The notes beneath the pieces were generated by a model, which did no database searches, had not been told where the DNA came from, and saw only the letters and a list, made by a program, of their open reading frames with translations. From assembly GCF_026013645.1 (NCBI RefSeq), contig NZ_CP110224.1:1-64000 (forward strand): DNA of 64,000 nt. Reading direction: 5' to 3'. The translations under genes and the position numbers were made by a program. This document shows, piece by piece, positions 34,003-42,413 of the stretch (its first letter is position 1; each line of letters opens with the position of its first letter). The stretch is from Virgibacillus natechei (GTDB lineage Bacteria; Bacillota; Bacilli; Bacillales; Amphibacillaceae).

Positions 34003-34860
34003 GGGCGCCGCTCGACAAGTTCTGTTATAAACGCTTTGTAGCGTGAAAAACAGGAAATAAAATAATTTCAACTTTACAACGGAGGATGGGAATGACGGAA
34101 CCACGTTTCCCGAAACCACCCCGTCAATACTCCTGCATGCGTTATGGCTGACAGGTCATAGGGTTTGAAGTACAGGTAGATTCGGAAGAACGAAGGCTGA
34201 AGCCATTCTGAAAAGAAAAGGTATGCCAACGGATATGCCGCACGGCTGAAAAACTATATAAGGTGAGAATGTTCCGCTGAAAAGGGACTGACAAACTTCT
34301 GAATTTAAGGGTCTAAAGTTTGAACATAAGGAAACTTATGGGTCATCCAACGATGACGTGAGTGGTGTAAAGTAAAAATGCGCCCTCTGAAATACGCTAT
34401 ACCGAACAAAGGCGGTATCCAGCTCACAGGCTTACAGGAAGCACCTACGTTTAGAACGGATAGCTACGTTGTAAGGGACTTGGAAAGCAGGGAGCGTTGA
34501 AACAAGGACTGTTATCCGAAACGGTTGCCATAAGGCAAAAGCTGAAAGGCATTTATCCTTGTGAGGGTAAGGGCATGACTCAGGAATCTCCTGTAATGGG
34601 AGTGGAGGAACAGCCCCAAGTCTAGCGAATGGAACGATGGTTTTCCAAGCGTGCATCGCACCGATCGGGTAGGAACGTGGGGTTTTCCACAGTGCGAGCT
34701 TTCAAGCAAAAGGCATTTAGGCGATGGCCTTCTTGCTTGAAGGTAACGAGGAACTTATCATCTAGTAGATTCAGTTAGATGGAGCGCGGAATGTGGGGAA
34801 ACTTGCACGTTCCGTGTGGAGCAGGGGAAAAGGGGGCACGGCCCATAGTCTCCTCGCGGG
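34003..34860 (+). mobile_element. ORF-less group II intron (borders approximate)
   Basis: The segment looks like a structured RNA with no reading frame. The strongest mark is a domain V at about 34782-34820: arms AGCGCGGAATG and CACGTTCCGTG enclose GGGGAAAC, with the AGC triad. Upstream lie domain I-like hairpins (CTGTT...ACGCT/AGCGT...AACAG at 34022-34070) and a stem TCAAGCAA/TTGCTTGA at 34703-34741, which I read as a trimmed domain IV with no maturase gene. The 5' end near GGGCGCCGCTCGAC and the 3' end are estimates. Splicing would need a maturase in trans. Confidence 0.75.
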
Positions 34861-35115
34861 AAATCACCGAGGCTACTTTTTCAGTAGCTTCGAACAGTGG
34901 CCAGAGTAGGACCCTACAGAGCTACACTAAGGAAGATCGACTAAAACCGCTCTTTACGAACAACGTTGACATACCTTTTGCCAGGGCAAAGCCGTTCCCT
35001 AAGGTGCGCTATTGTACGCAGCGGAAATCAACCTGGTAGTTATGTCGTCTTTTATAGATTTTGCACCAAAAACAACAATTTTTTCGATGGGGCGATTAAC
35101 CGCAGTCCCAAGCTT
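34860..35115 (-). repeat. GC-rich intergenic repeat after the intron
   Basis: The plus strand here matches the minus strand of 14515-14800 in order: CTCGCGGGAA, CAGTGGCCAGAGTAGGACCC, CTAAGGAAGATCGACTAAAA, CCTTTTGCCAGGGCAAAG, CTAAGGTGCGC, CGCAGCGG. A 31-base insertion with stem GAGGCTAC/GTAGCTTC interrupts it. On the minus strand, 35065-35110 carries the TGGGACTGCGG ... CGCCCCATCGAAAA module also seen at 14945 and 19949. Confidence 0.7.
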
Positions 35116-35174
35116 TTAGAAACAGCTATATTATAAGAAAGTGAGAAGTGACTAAAAAAATTTCGTAAAAATAA

Positions 35175-35203
35175 TTGACAATAAAAACGAGGCATGATAT
35201 ATT
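35175..35203 (+). promoter_or_regulatory. Promoter of tRNA-Ser
   Basis: TTGACA (35175-35180), 17 bases, TATATT (35198-35203): a near-consensus vegetative promoter ending 15 bases before the tRNA. Confidence 0.8.
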
Positions 35204-35218
35204 AATTCTTGTCGTTAC

Positions 35219-35311
35219 GGAGGAATACCCAAGTTCGGCTGAAGGGATCGGTCTTGAAAACCGACAGGGGTGTCAAAGCCCGCGGGGGTTCGAATCCCTC
35301 TTCCTCCTCCA
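35219..35311 (+). tRNA. tRNA-Ser (anticodon UGA)
   Basis: A long class II tRNA: acceptor GGAGGAA pairs with TTCCTCC, the anticodon loop CTTGAAA reads TGA, there is a long variable arm, and the T-loop is GTTCGAATC. CCA is encoded at 35309-35311. The base before CCA is T, where serine tRNAs usually have G. It decodes UCA and related codons. Confidence 0.95.
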
Positions 35312-35341
35312 TTTATAAAACAGCGCATAATTTTGGAGATA

Positions 35342-35370
35342 TAAACCGCTACATTGTAGTGGTTTTTTTG
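35342..35370 (+). terminator. Terminator after tRNA-Ser
   Basis: AAACCGCTACA and TGTAGTGGTTTTTTT form a stem with a T-run. Just beyond (35375-35430), GCATAAGTGCGGATTCTGGC resembles part of the hairpin repeat family at 12870 and 18545. Confidence 0.8.
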
Positions 35371-35562
35371 TTTTTTGCATAAGTGCGGATTCTGGCATTC
35401 ACCGAAGGCTTGCACGCTAAAGCATAAGGGTTATTAATGGTTTGGGCAGTAAAACCCCCTATCTCAAAAATGGAGTTAGGACGAAAATTTTAGATGGGAT
35501 AATTGCCTGTATAAGCCCGATGATAAGGTAGCATTGATTCGCTTTTGTTATACAAATCCATT

Positions 35563-36312
35563 TTATTCTTCACGAATAAAGGATTTTAAAAAAGTAGTCG
35601 TTAAATGATTCGTGTTATCGTTAATCATTTGTAAGAAATCAAACTCATCTTCTGTATCCTCCAGTCCCTTGATGTTCCCCACTTCTTTATGGATCTGTTC
35701 CATTCTATGATCTAATTCATTTGCTATAGAAGCAGCATTTGTCAGTTCCTTTGTTAAGTTTTCAGGTATCGTTTTATTATATTTGTAATAGATCTTATGT
35801 TCAAGACTAGCCCAAAAATCCATCGCTACTGTACGAATTTGTATTTCTACAAAAACCTGCTCTTCTCGGTCAGACAATAATACAGGAATGGATAAAATGA
35901 GATGCAAACTTTGGTAGCCATTGGGTTTAGGATTTTTGATGTAATCCTTAAAGTCAACTACCGTAATATCCTTTTGCATTTGAATCATTTCACTTATTTT
36001 GTATATATCCGATCTAAACGAGCAAATAACTCGTGTACCCACAATGTCATGAATATTTTGTTTGATGGATTCTTGTGACATATCAATGTTCTTTCGTGAG
36101 ACTTTTTTCATAATACTTTCCGGCGTTTTTATACGTGATTTTATATGTTCAATAGGGTTATATTCGTGAACATTCTGGAATTCCTCTTTTAAAATGTTCA
36201 ATTTGGTATTCATTTCATCTAATCCAAATTTATATATCATCATAAACCGTTTCATTTCATGTCTAATTTGTCTTAGTTCCTTTAATTGAACCTGATTCAT
36301 CTCCATACTCAA
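35563..36312 (-). CDS. sasA: Small alarmone synthetase (RelP/YwaC type)
   Basis: A 249-residue single-domain (p)ppGpp synthetase without hydrolase or regulatory domains. It resembles B. subtilis YwaC (SasA/RelP) more than YjbM: NPIEHIKSRIKTPESI, HDIVGTRVICSFRSDIY, PKPNGYQSLHL and EIQIRTVAMDFWASLEHKIYYK, with the synthetase Arg, Asp and Glu in place. It is longer than YwaC (about 210 residues), mainly by C-terminal sequence. The start is read as TTG at 36312 after GTGGGA; ATG at 36306 is also possible. It is divergent from proC. Confidence 0.9.
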   Translation of the reverse strand: MSMEMNQVQLKELRQIRHEMKRFMMIYKFGLDEMNTKLNILKEEFQNVHEYNPIEHIKSRIKTPESIMKKVSRKNIDMSQESIKQNIHDIVGTRVICSFRSDIYKISEMIQMQKDITVVDFKDYIKNPKPNGYQSLHLILSIPVLLSDREEQVFVEIQIRTVAMDFWASLEHKIYYKYNKTIPENLTKELTNAASIANELDHRMEQIHKEVGNIKGLEDTEDEFDFLQMINDNTNHLTTTFLKSFIREE

Positions 36313-36409
36313 CTGCTATTCCCACTTTCTGCTGTCATTTTTTGAGTGATATAATATATTTTACTCTAACTCAAGTTATGATAACAATGAATAAACCCTT
36401 AAGAAATGC

Positions 36410-36438
36410 TTGACAATTGTAATAAAAGCTCTTATATT
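36410..36438 (+). promoter_or_regulatory. Promoter upstream of proC
   Basis: TTGACA (36410-36415), 17 bases, TATATT (36433-36438), 67 bases before the proC ATG. Confidence 0.7.
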
Positions 36439-36505
36439 GCATACTTATGTAAATTATTAATTAATGTGGACGGATTACTTTTCGGCAAAAGGTGGTTATA
36501 TATAT

Positions 36506-37321
36506 ATGAATAAAAATATTGCATTTATTGGTGCAGGATCGATGGCCGAGGCTATTATTTCGGGAGTCGTAAAGGCTGAGATTTTAAATAAGGAACAAAT
36601 TATTGTTACGAATAAAAATAATCGAGAGCGTGTAGAGCAGCTTCAACAGAAATATGATATCCGGAGTATCATGGATAAAGAAAAAGTAGCACATGAAACG
36701 GATATTATTATTCTTGCTACCAAACCATATGACCTGCAAAAAGCTGTAGAGTCTATTAAACCCTATATTCGTCCTAACCATTTACTTATTTCTGTGATTG
36801 CGGGGGTTTCTACTGATTATATATCCAATTTATTCGGAGGTAATACACCAGTAGTGCGTACCATGCCAAATACCTCTGCATCTATCGGTTATTCAGCAAC
36901 CGCTATTTCAGCTGGAAAATATGCTACGAATGAACATCTAGAACAAGCGGAGACTCTATTTAATACGATTGGTACCACAACAATTGTTGATGAAAATGAT
37001 ATGCACACCGTAACAGGCATCTCTGGGAGTGGGCCTGCATATATTTATTATTTAGTGGAAGCAATGGAAAAAGCAGCTGTTGAAGCGGGACTGGACCAAG
37101 AGGTTGCCCGTACGCTTGTTACCCAAACCGTCGTTGGTGCAGGTGAAATGCTCCAACATTCCGGTGAATCCGCATCTACTTTACGAGATAAAATCACCAG
37201 CCCGGCAGGAACAACTGCCGCCGGTATCGAAGCTTTAGATCAGCATCATTTTGAAGAAACCATTAGGCAATGCGTGAAAAGCGCACGAGATCGCTCGATA
37301 GAATTGGGAGAGAATGAATAA
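36506..37321 (+). CDS. proC: Pyrroline-5-carboxylate reductase
   Basis: ProC makes the last step of proline synthesis, reducing P5C with NAD(P)H. The 271-residue product begins with the dinucleotide-binding IAFIGAGSMAEA and carries the C-terminal family signature GSGPAYIYYLVEAM, then LRDKITSPAGTTAAG. The start at 36506 is chosen because AAAGGTGG lies upstream; a longer frame begins 14 codons earlier. Proline is a compatible solute in halotolerant Bacillaceae. I see no T-box in the leader. Confidence 0.96.
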   Translation: MNKNIAFIGAGSMAEAIISGVVKAEILNKEQIIVTNKNNRERVEQLQQKYDIRSIMDKEKVAHETDIIILATKPYDLQKAVESIKPYIRPNHLLISVIAGVSTDYISNLFGGNTPVVRTMPNTSASIGYSATAISAGKYATNEHLEQAETLFNTIGTTTIVDENDMHTVTGISGSGPAYIYYLVEAMEKAAVEAGLDQEVARTLVTQTVVGAGEMLQHSGESASTLRDKITSPAGTTAAGIEALDQHHFEETIRQCVKSARDRSIELGENE

Positions 37322-37333
37322 GGGGAGTTCTAT

Positions 37334-37630
37334 ATGCCGACATGTGCTCATTGTGGAATGCAGTGGAGATATAAGGATACATTGAAGCAGTTCTTCCGTG
37401 TGAGGATGATTTGTCCTTTCTGTGAGGAAAGGAATTTTCCGTCTTCTAAGGGTGGGAAGAAAATCGGATTATTTAATTTGATACTATTACCTTTAGTCAT
37501 ATTTCTTGGCACATTTCTTGATTTATCCAGTCTATGGATTTTTATTACAGTGCTTATTTTAGCATTAACTATTTTTTCAGTAACACCCTATTTTATCGAA
37601 CTAAGTAAGGATAAAGAGGCATTATGGTGA
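37334..37630 (+). CDS. CXXC-CXXC zinc-ribbon membrane protein
   Basis: A 98-residue protein with an N-terminal zinc ribbon (CAHC near 4-7 and CPFC near 27-30, spaced 19) and two membrane segments (about 45-62 and 66-84). It resembles the small Bacillales CXXC-20-CXXC family, function unknown. It lies 12 bases after proC with GGGGAG upstream, so it may be co-transcribed with it. Confidence 0.75.
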   Translation: MPTCAHCGMQWRYKDTLKQFFRVRMICPFCEERNFPSSKGGKKIGLFNLILLPLVIFLGTFLDLSSLWIFITVLILALTIFSVTPYFIELSKDKEALW

Positions 37631-37910
37631 ATGGGAGATTTTTCTAGTGTGTTTGTGGGAATCTTTCCTGAAGTTATTCATCAAAGGGGATAAAAATGAT
37701 TGGAACAATTGGGAATTATATTTTCTATTGGAAAAGGATCCTTAAATTAAGATAGGTTTGGATGAAATAATTGAACCTTTTAAAGTTCAAACAACAGACG
37801 GAGTTGTATTTGAAGCCGTTATGGATAAAGTAGGCGATTAAATTATCTAATCTTGTATTTTTTACTGGAAGGATGTGAGGCGTATGTGTATAGGTGGGGA
37901 GGAAAAAGAT

Positions 37911-38066
37911 ATGCATGCTACAGTAGAAGCGAAACATGATAAAAGTATTCCCCAATCCAGTACTTTTTCGAAACTCAGACAGAAAACGCAGAATGAAATG
38001 AAAAGAACTAATACCCAATATGAAGACGTTTTAAAAATTATGGAGTCAATAAAACGTGGTGAATAG
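37911..38066 (+). CDS. Small hypothetical protein
   Basis: A 51-residue polar protein, MHATVEAKHDKSIPQSS at the start and basic afterwards, not recognised. The ATG has GGGGAGG upstream at good spacing, which is the main support. In the gap before it (37631-37910) lies a broken frame at 37746-37841 whose end reads IIEPFKVQTTDGVVFEAV, possibly a gene remnant. Confidence 0.5.
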   Translation: MHATVEAKHDKSIPQSSTFSKLRQKTQNEMKRTNTQYEDVLKIMESIKRGE

Positions 38067-38142
38067 AATAGCTCTAGACACCACGTTTTATTGAATATTA
38101 TTTAGCGAGGAAATTTCATTGCTAATATTGGCTTCCATCCAA

Positions 38143-38826
38143 CTACTTCATCATTTCCCTAGATTTCCATCGCCTCGATTGCTGGATAAAATGCCCGACC
38201 TTCTCCAAAACGGGCTCAATCGATCCTTCTTTTTTCATTAAATCGTAATCCGAAATATTAATCCGTAAAATTGGGCAGGCATTGAAATTATTAACCCAAT
38301 TTTCATAACGTGTATACATTTCTTCCCAGTAGGAAATCGGCGTGTTCTTCTCCATTTCGCGTCCGCGTTCGTGAATTCGTTCTACGATTTCATCAAATGT
38401 ACCCTCTAAGTAAATGAGTAAGTCCGGATGTGGGAAATATGGTGTCATAACCATGGCATCAAATAGATTTTTATATGTTTCATAATCTGTTTTGGACATG
38501 GTGCCGTTATCGTAATGCATACGCGCAAAAATTCCTGTGTCCTCGTAAATGGAGCGATCCTGAATGAATCCACCGCCATATTCGAATATTTTCTTTTGCT
38601 CCTTAAACCGCTCCGCTAAAAAATAAATTTGCAAATGGAAGCTCCAACGTTCAAAATCGGCATAGAATTTTTCCAAATAAGGGTTTTTATCTACCTTTTC
38701 TAGGGATGTTTTAAACTGCAATGCGTTTGCCAACGCATCTGTCATGGTTGATTTACCGACACCAACCGTACCTGCTACTGTTATGATACTATCATTTGGA
38801 ATTTGGTATTTTTCTCTTAAATTCAT
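38143..38826 (-). CDS. dck: Deoxyadenosine/deoxycytidine kinase
   Basis: Dck (B. subtilis YaaF) phosphorylates deoxyadenosine and deoxycytidine for salvage. The 227-residue product has P-loop AGTVGVGKST near 18, EKVDKNPYLEKFYADFERWSFHLQ, the DRSIYEDTGIF motif and the lid region RGREMEKN. It is the second gene of the dgk-dck pair and its ATG overlaps the end of dgk by 35 bases. In B. subtilis the two genes follow serS directly. Confidence 0.95.
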   Translation of the reverse strand: MNLREKYQIPNDSIITVAGTVGVGKSTMTDALANALQFKTSLEKVDKNPYLEKFYADFERWSFHLQIYFLAERFKEQKKIFEYGGGFIQDRSIYEDTGIFARMHYDNGTMSKTDYETYKNLFDAMVMTPYFPHPDLLIYLEGTFDEIVERIHERGREMEKNTPISYWEEMYTRYENWVNNFNACPILRINISDYDLMKKEGSIEPVLEKVGHFIQQSRRWKSREMMK

Positions 38827-39481
38827 TGATTTGTTCTCCTCTATAATCGTTTACCGTTCGGTTGAGCTGTGTGTGGACTTCTTCAATAATACGATTTAAA
38901 TCGTCCTGATAATGCACAAAATCGATCTCATCTCCATTAATTCGTATGACCGGTATGTCTGGGTGCATGACCTCAAATTCGTTCATGTAATCCTCATAGT
39001 CTTGCGCGAGTTGTGCCAGATAGGATGGCTTCATGTTTTGCTCCACATCCCTACCACGTCGGCGGACACGCTCAACTAGTGTATCAAGGCTCGCATGCAA
39101 GTATATCATCATATTTGGGACAGGCATGTCACTAGTCAAAATGTGATAAATCTGCTCATACTTCTCAAATTTATCCGCTTGTAATGTACGTTTTGAAAAA
39201 ATCATGTTTTTTGATATATGATAATCAGCAATAACTGCTTTATTATGATTCAGGAATTTCGTTTCAATTTCCTCTAATTGCTTGAACCGATTGCATAAAA
39301 AGAACATTTCTGTTTGAAAACTCCATGCTTCAATGTCATCATAAAATTTGCCGAGAAATGGATTTTCCTCGACGATTTCTTTTAATAAATGAAAATCAAA
39401 ATGGGCAGAAAGTTTTTTTGCGAGGGATGTTTTGCCGATACCTATCGGCCCTTCAATTGCAATGAATGGGACTTCTGCCAT
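38792..39481 (-). CDS. dgk: Deoxyguanosine kinase
   Basis: Dgk (B. subtilis YaaG) phosphorylates deoxyguanosine. The 229-residue product has P-loop EGPIGIGKTS, EIVEENPFLGKFYDDIEAWSF-type sequence, the DYHISKNMIF motif and RRRGRDVEQ. The start at 39481 (MAEVPFIAIEG) is chosen because GGAGGAG is directly upstream. The C-terminus is about 20 residues longer than YaaG, through the part that overlaps dck. Confidence 0.95.
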   Translation of the reverse strand: MAEVPFIAIEGPIGIGKTSLAKKLSAHFDFHLLKEIVEENPFLGKFYDDIEAWSFQTEMFFLCNRFKQLEEIETKFLNHNKAVIADYHISKNMIFSKRTLQADKFEKYEQIYHILTSDMPVPNMMIYLHASLDTLVERVRRRGRDVEQNMKPSYLAQLAQDYEDYMNEFEVMHPDIPVIRINGDEIDFVHYQDDLNRIIEEVHTQLNRTVNDYRGEQINEFKRKIPNSK

Positions 39482-39615
39482 AGCTACTCCTCCAATCAAA
39501 ATTTTGGACAGATGTATTTTATTTTATCATAGAATGAGACAATCTTCTAACTGAAAAAAATAACACTTCCCAACAGCATGGGATTTTTGTATAATGAGTA
39601 GTGTTACTTTAAATT

Positions 39616-39688
39616 GGCTCCGTAGCTCAGGGGATAGAGCGTTGGTTTCCTAAACCATGCGTCGCAGGTTCGAATCCTGCCGGGGCCA
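39616..39688 (+). tRNA. tRNA-Arg (anticodon CCU)
   Basis: Acceptor GGCTCCG pairs with CGGGGCC, the D-arm is GCTCAGGGGATAGAGC, the anticodon loop TTCCTAA reads CCT, and the T-loop is GTTCGAATC. CCA is not encoded. A TATAAT at 39590-39595 fits its promoter. The prophage integrase gene starts just beyond, making this tRNA the probable integration target. Confidence 0.95.
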
Positions 39689-39690
39689 TC
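39666..39690. other. Probable prophage attachment site (attL)
   Basis: The 3' end of tRNA-Arg, from the T-arm GGTTCGAATCCTGCC to the discriminator base, is the usual crossover segment for tyrosine integrases, and the integrase gene lies 100 bases away. The matching attR must lie beyond the window, so the exact core is not shown. Direct repeats TTGGTCACC at 39761 and 39772 may be integrase arm sites. Confidence 0.6.
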
Positions 39691-39705
39691 TATAAAAAGT
39701 CAGTC

Positions 39706-39748
39706 GTAGCAAGGGTTACAGCATTTCGCGACCTTGCTACTTTTATGC
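39706..39748 (-). terminator. Hairpin at the end of the integrase gene
   Basis: GTAGCAAGG and CCTTGCTAC flank a 15-base loop, with T-rich DNA on the plus side and A-rich DNA on the other. It lies between tRNA-Arg and integrase and could end either transcript. Confidence 0.6.
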
Positions 39749-39789
39749 CAAAATCCCAAATTGGTCACCGATTGGTCACCTTTACCATG

Positions 39790-40938
39790 CTAAAGCGATT
39801 CTTTGTTCTTGTTTTTCGTCTCTTTTTTGAAAGCAGATTCTAGTGATTCCGCAACAGCTTCTTGCATGTTTGGTAGCATGTGGGAGTAAGTATCCAAGGT
39901 GACAGTAATAGAAGAATGCCCTAAACGCTCTTGCACAATTTTAGGATGTACGTCCAACGAAAACAACATAGACGCGTGTGTGTGCCTTAAATCGTGAAAT
40001 CGTATGCGCTCTACCTCTAATCTTTCTATGCATCTGTTAAACGATCTCCAAATGTTAGATGGCAATACATAATTTCCACTACCAGTTGCTACTACTAGAT
40101 TATAATCGTGATAATCCTTGCCAATTTTCATCTTAATTTCTTTTTGTTCATTATGGTGTTTTTTTAGCTCGAATACGTCCGAATCAGATATCGCAATGGT
40201 GCGATAGCTTGCGTTGTTTTTTAAATCAGCTATGATGTGTTTATCGTTATCTCGCTTTAATGCCCGTCGCACATGAATGGTTTTGTTCTCAAAGTCCACA
40301 CAATCCCATTTAAGGCCAAGTATTTCACCTTGCCGCATTCCTGTAAAAGCCCCAAGATACCAGGATATATAATGCGCTTCCTGCCTAGTGGCATCTAAAA
40401 AGTCGCTTAATATATCCATATCCCAGAAGTTCATTTCCTTTTTTCGTACCGTAGCAGGTTCAACAGCCTTTGCCACATTGCTTTGTATATCGCCTATACG
40501 AGCACCTTTTTCCAATGCGTTAGATAAAATACGGTGGATGTGATGTACAGACCGCTCTGACAAATCTCCTTTTTCTAGCAAGGAATCATAAAAAGACTGC
40601 ACCTGCCTAGGCTTTAAATCAAACACTTTGACGTTGCCAAGCGCAGGCTTAATGTGATTGTTTAAATATGACTTATAATGTAGGTATGTGCTATGCGCTA
40701 TACGTTTTTCCTTGTGCTTAAGCCAATCATCCAAGTAATCCCCTAACGTCTCAGAGGATGGCTCTACATAACTACCTTTATTTAACTCATTGATTACATC
40801 ATTCATGGCCGCCTGTGCCTTTTTCTTACTTGTGAAACCTGACACTCTTTTCTGTTTTCTTTTCTTAGTAACAGGATCACGGCCTAGATTAATTACAAAT
40901 GAATACTTGTTACCTCGCTTGATTATAGACCCCTGCAT
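39790..40938 (-). CDS. int: Prophage tyrosine integrase
   Basis: This enzyme integrates and excises the phage at tRNA-Arg. The 382-residue protein has an N-terminal arm-binding domain (about 1-60), a SAM-like core-binding domain (about 65-160) and the catalytic domain with TGMRQGEILGL, HDLRHTHAS (His315, Arg318), LGHSS (His341) and the nucleophile Tyr351 in DTYSH. The gene is at the phage edge, next to its target. Its start overlaps the ImmA-like gene by 29 bases. Confidence 0.95.
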   Translation of the reverse strand: MQGSIIKRGNKYSFVINLGRDPVTKKRKQKRVSGFTSKKKAQAAMNDVINELNKGSYVEPSSETLGDYLDDWLKHKEKRIAHSTYLHYKSYLNNHIKPALGNVKVFDLKPRQVQSFYDSLLEKGDLSERSVHHIHRILSNALEKGARIGDIQSNVAKAVEPATVRKKEMNFWDMDILSDFLDATRQEAHYISWYLGAFTGMRQGEILGLKWDCVDFENKTIHVRRALKRDNDKHIIADLKNNASYRTIAISDSDVFELKKHHNEQKEIKMKIGKDYHDYNLVVATGSGNYVLPSNIWRSFNRCIERLEVERIRFHDLRHTHASMLFSLDVHPKIVQERLGHSSITVTLDTYSHMLPNMQEAVAESLESAFKKETKNKNKESL

Positions 40939-41365
40939 CGATCATCTTCCTTTCGTACATCTCTAATCTATTGAAAGCGAATTCATACTCTACATTAAAT
41001 AGATTCATGATTCTATATACTGTTAAATTCCTTTCTTTTTGTAGCATGAAAGTAGGTACGCAAAAATGATAAGCAAAATGATTGGCCTGATCCTCCTGCA
41101 AATCACGAAACATATAATACATCTTTGCTTGATTTCCAGTATGTCCTAAATAATGGGCCAATTCATGACCAAATTCCTGCCACTCTCTTTCTTTATTTGA
41201 ACTTTTGAGAACAATGATATTTTCAAAACGAAAACTGACATTTGCATAACAAACTTTCAAATCTAATTTATCTGCTATATTGTTTATTTCTAACTGACCA
41301 GCGTCACTAATTTTTAATGACCTGTACAACTCACGAATACAATCTTCCGTAATTGTATAATTCAT
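40910..41365 (-). CDS. ImmA/IrrE family metallopeptidase
   Basis: A 151-residue protein with the zinc protease motif HELAHYLGH, typical of the ImmA/IrrE family. Such proteins cleave the phage repressor in response to signals (ImmA of ICEBs1 is the model), so it probably acts on the CI-like protein two genes upstream. FRDLQEDQANHFAYHF gives the third ligand region. The gene lies in the lysogeny operon between the lipoprotein gene and integrase. Confidence 0.9.
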   Translation of the reverse strand: MNYTITEDCIRELYRSLKISDAGQLEINNIADKLDLKVCYANVSFRFENIIVLKSSNKEREWQEFGHELAHYLGHTGNQAKMYYMFRDLQEDQANHFAYHFCVPTFMLQKERNLTVYRIMNLFNVEYEFAFNRLEMYERKMIDAGVYNQAR

Positions 41366-41435
41366 GTTGTCCCCCTAATAATAGAATGCACGCTCTTTAT
41401 GTTTAAAAAAATAAGATGTACAAGTTAATGCACAT

Positions 41436-41903
41436 CTATTCTTTATTGCTGTTAATATTGGCATATATATAATGTGTATCGTTTATATCTCCGTCCACCC
41501 TATAAGAGTGATCGTTCATGTCTTTATTTTCATTGTTTATTAGCCAATCTTCTATATAACCAATGTCGTCTATACTCATTGTCATGTCATCATCAAGAGT
41601 TACTATTAACGTCCCCATTAAGGATATCATTTTATCCAAGTGATCAGATGTGTGTCCGTTTCTTGATATAATTTGTACTTGAGTAACATTTTCTGGATCG
41701 TCTACCCCCATTAAAAGATTGGGTTCTTCTCCGATCCTTGCTAGGTTTTCATCGTTGAAATCTCCTAATTCTAAATCGTGGTTGATATGTCCGACTTCCC
41801 AATTTTCTTCAATTTCCTCTATAGGAATCCCTTCTCTTGCTTCTGATTCCGAGCATCCAATCAAAGTTATGAACATAATCATAATGAATGGTATTTTCTT
41901 CAT
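41436..41903 (-). CDS. Prophage-encoded lipoprotein, unknown function
   Basis: A 155-residue protein with a short lipoprotein signal (MIMFITLIGCSES, Cys about 17) and an acidic exported part. I do not recognise a family. It lies between the repressor gene, whose TGA touches its ATG, and the ImmA-like gene, so it should be expressed in the lysogen. That is the profile of a lysogenic-conversion gene acting at the cell surface, which is inference. Confidence 0.75.
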   Translation of the reverse strand: MKKIPFIMIMFITLIGCSESEAREGIPIEEIEENWEVGHINHDLELGDFNDENLARIGEEPNLLMGVDDPENVTQVQIISRNGHTSDHLDKMISLMGTLIVTLDDDMTMSIDDIGYIEDWLINNENKDMNDHSYRVDGDINDTHYIYANINSNKE

Positions 41904-42290
41904 TCAATCCCCCCTTTTACTTTGCTTGAATTTAATATATTCGTACACATCTTCTAATTGTTCTGCCGTCATATGAGCCAAATCATTAAACATAAGGTCA
42001 GCATCTGGAAATTCATTTGCTATTTTGTCCATGATTGCAGCTTTTTCGTCATCGGATTCCCTTTCTTCTATATAACCTGCCATTACAAGAAGTTTGTCAT
42101 AGGAATAATGATAGGCATTAGCAATCAACTTTAACGTGTCTGGTGTTGGTTTCACCTCTTTTCCCGATCGTTTGTCATGACCTTTCTCAATTGTATCTAA
42201 GTAAGTATGACTAATCCCGATGCGTTTACTAGCTTCTCTTAATGATTCTTTTCCCCTTAATTCTTTTAGTAAGCTTCCAATATCAGACAT
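41904..42290 (-). CDS. CI-like prophage repressor (XRE family)
   Basis: A 128-residue protein with an N-terminal helix-turn-helix (ELRGKESLREASKRIGISHTYLDTIEKG) and a short C-terminal part that probably dimerises. It lacks a LexA-type peptidase domain, fitting control by the ImmA-like protease. The start at 42290 has GGGGTGA upstream; the frame extends 7 codons further. It is divergent from the Cro-like gene across an operator region. Confidence 0.9.
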   Translation of the reverse strand: MSDIGSLLKELRGKESLREASKRIGISHTYLDTIEKGHDKRSGKEVKPTPDTLKLIANAYHYSYDKLLVMAGYIEERESDDEKAAIMDKIANEFPDADLMFNDLAHMTAEQLEDVYEYIKFKQSKRGD

Positions 42291-42413
42291 GCTTTCACCC
42301 CTGTAATTCACACTTTACATCATGTAATCAAAAAAAGAAATAATCTTTTTGTAAATCTTTATTGACAGGTTTGTTATACATGTGTTACATTATGAATGTA
42401 GGAGGTGTTAAAC
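42291..42413. promoter_or_regulatory. Divergent repressor/cro control region
   Basis: Rightward promoter TTGACA (42362-42367), 17 bases, TTACAT (42385-42390). Two related dyads: TTACATCATGTAA (42315-42327, perfect) near the leftward start and TACATTATGAATGTA (42386-42400, 6-3-6) over the rightward -10. A half site TATACATGTG lies at 42376. These share the half-site TTACAT and are the likely binding sites of CI and Cro. Confidence 0.75.

Noticed and set aside
34432..35039. Open frames of 65-86 codons on both strands
   Set aside because: They fall inside the group II intron RNA and the adjacent repeat and show no protein features.
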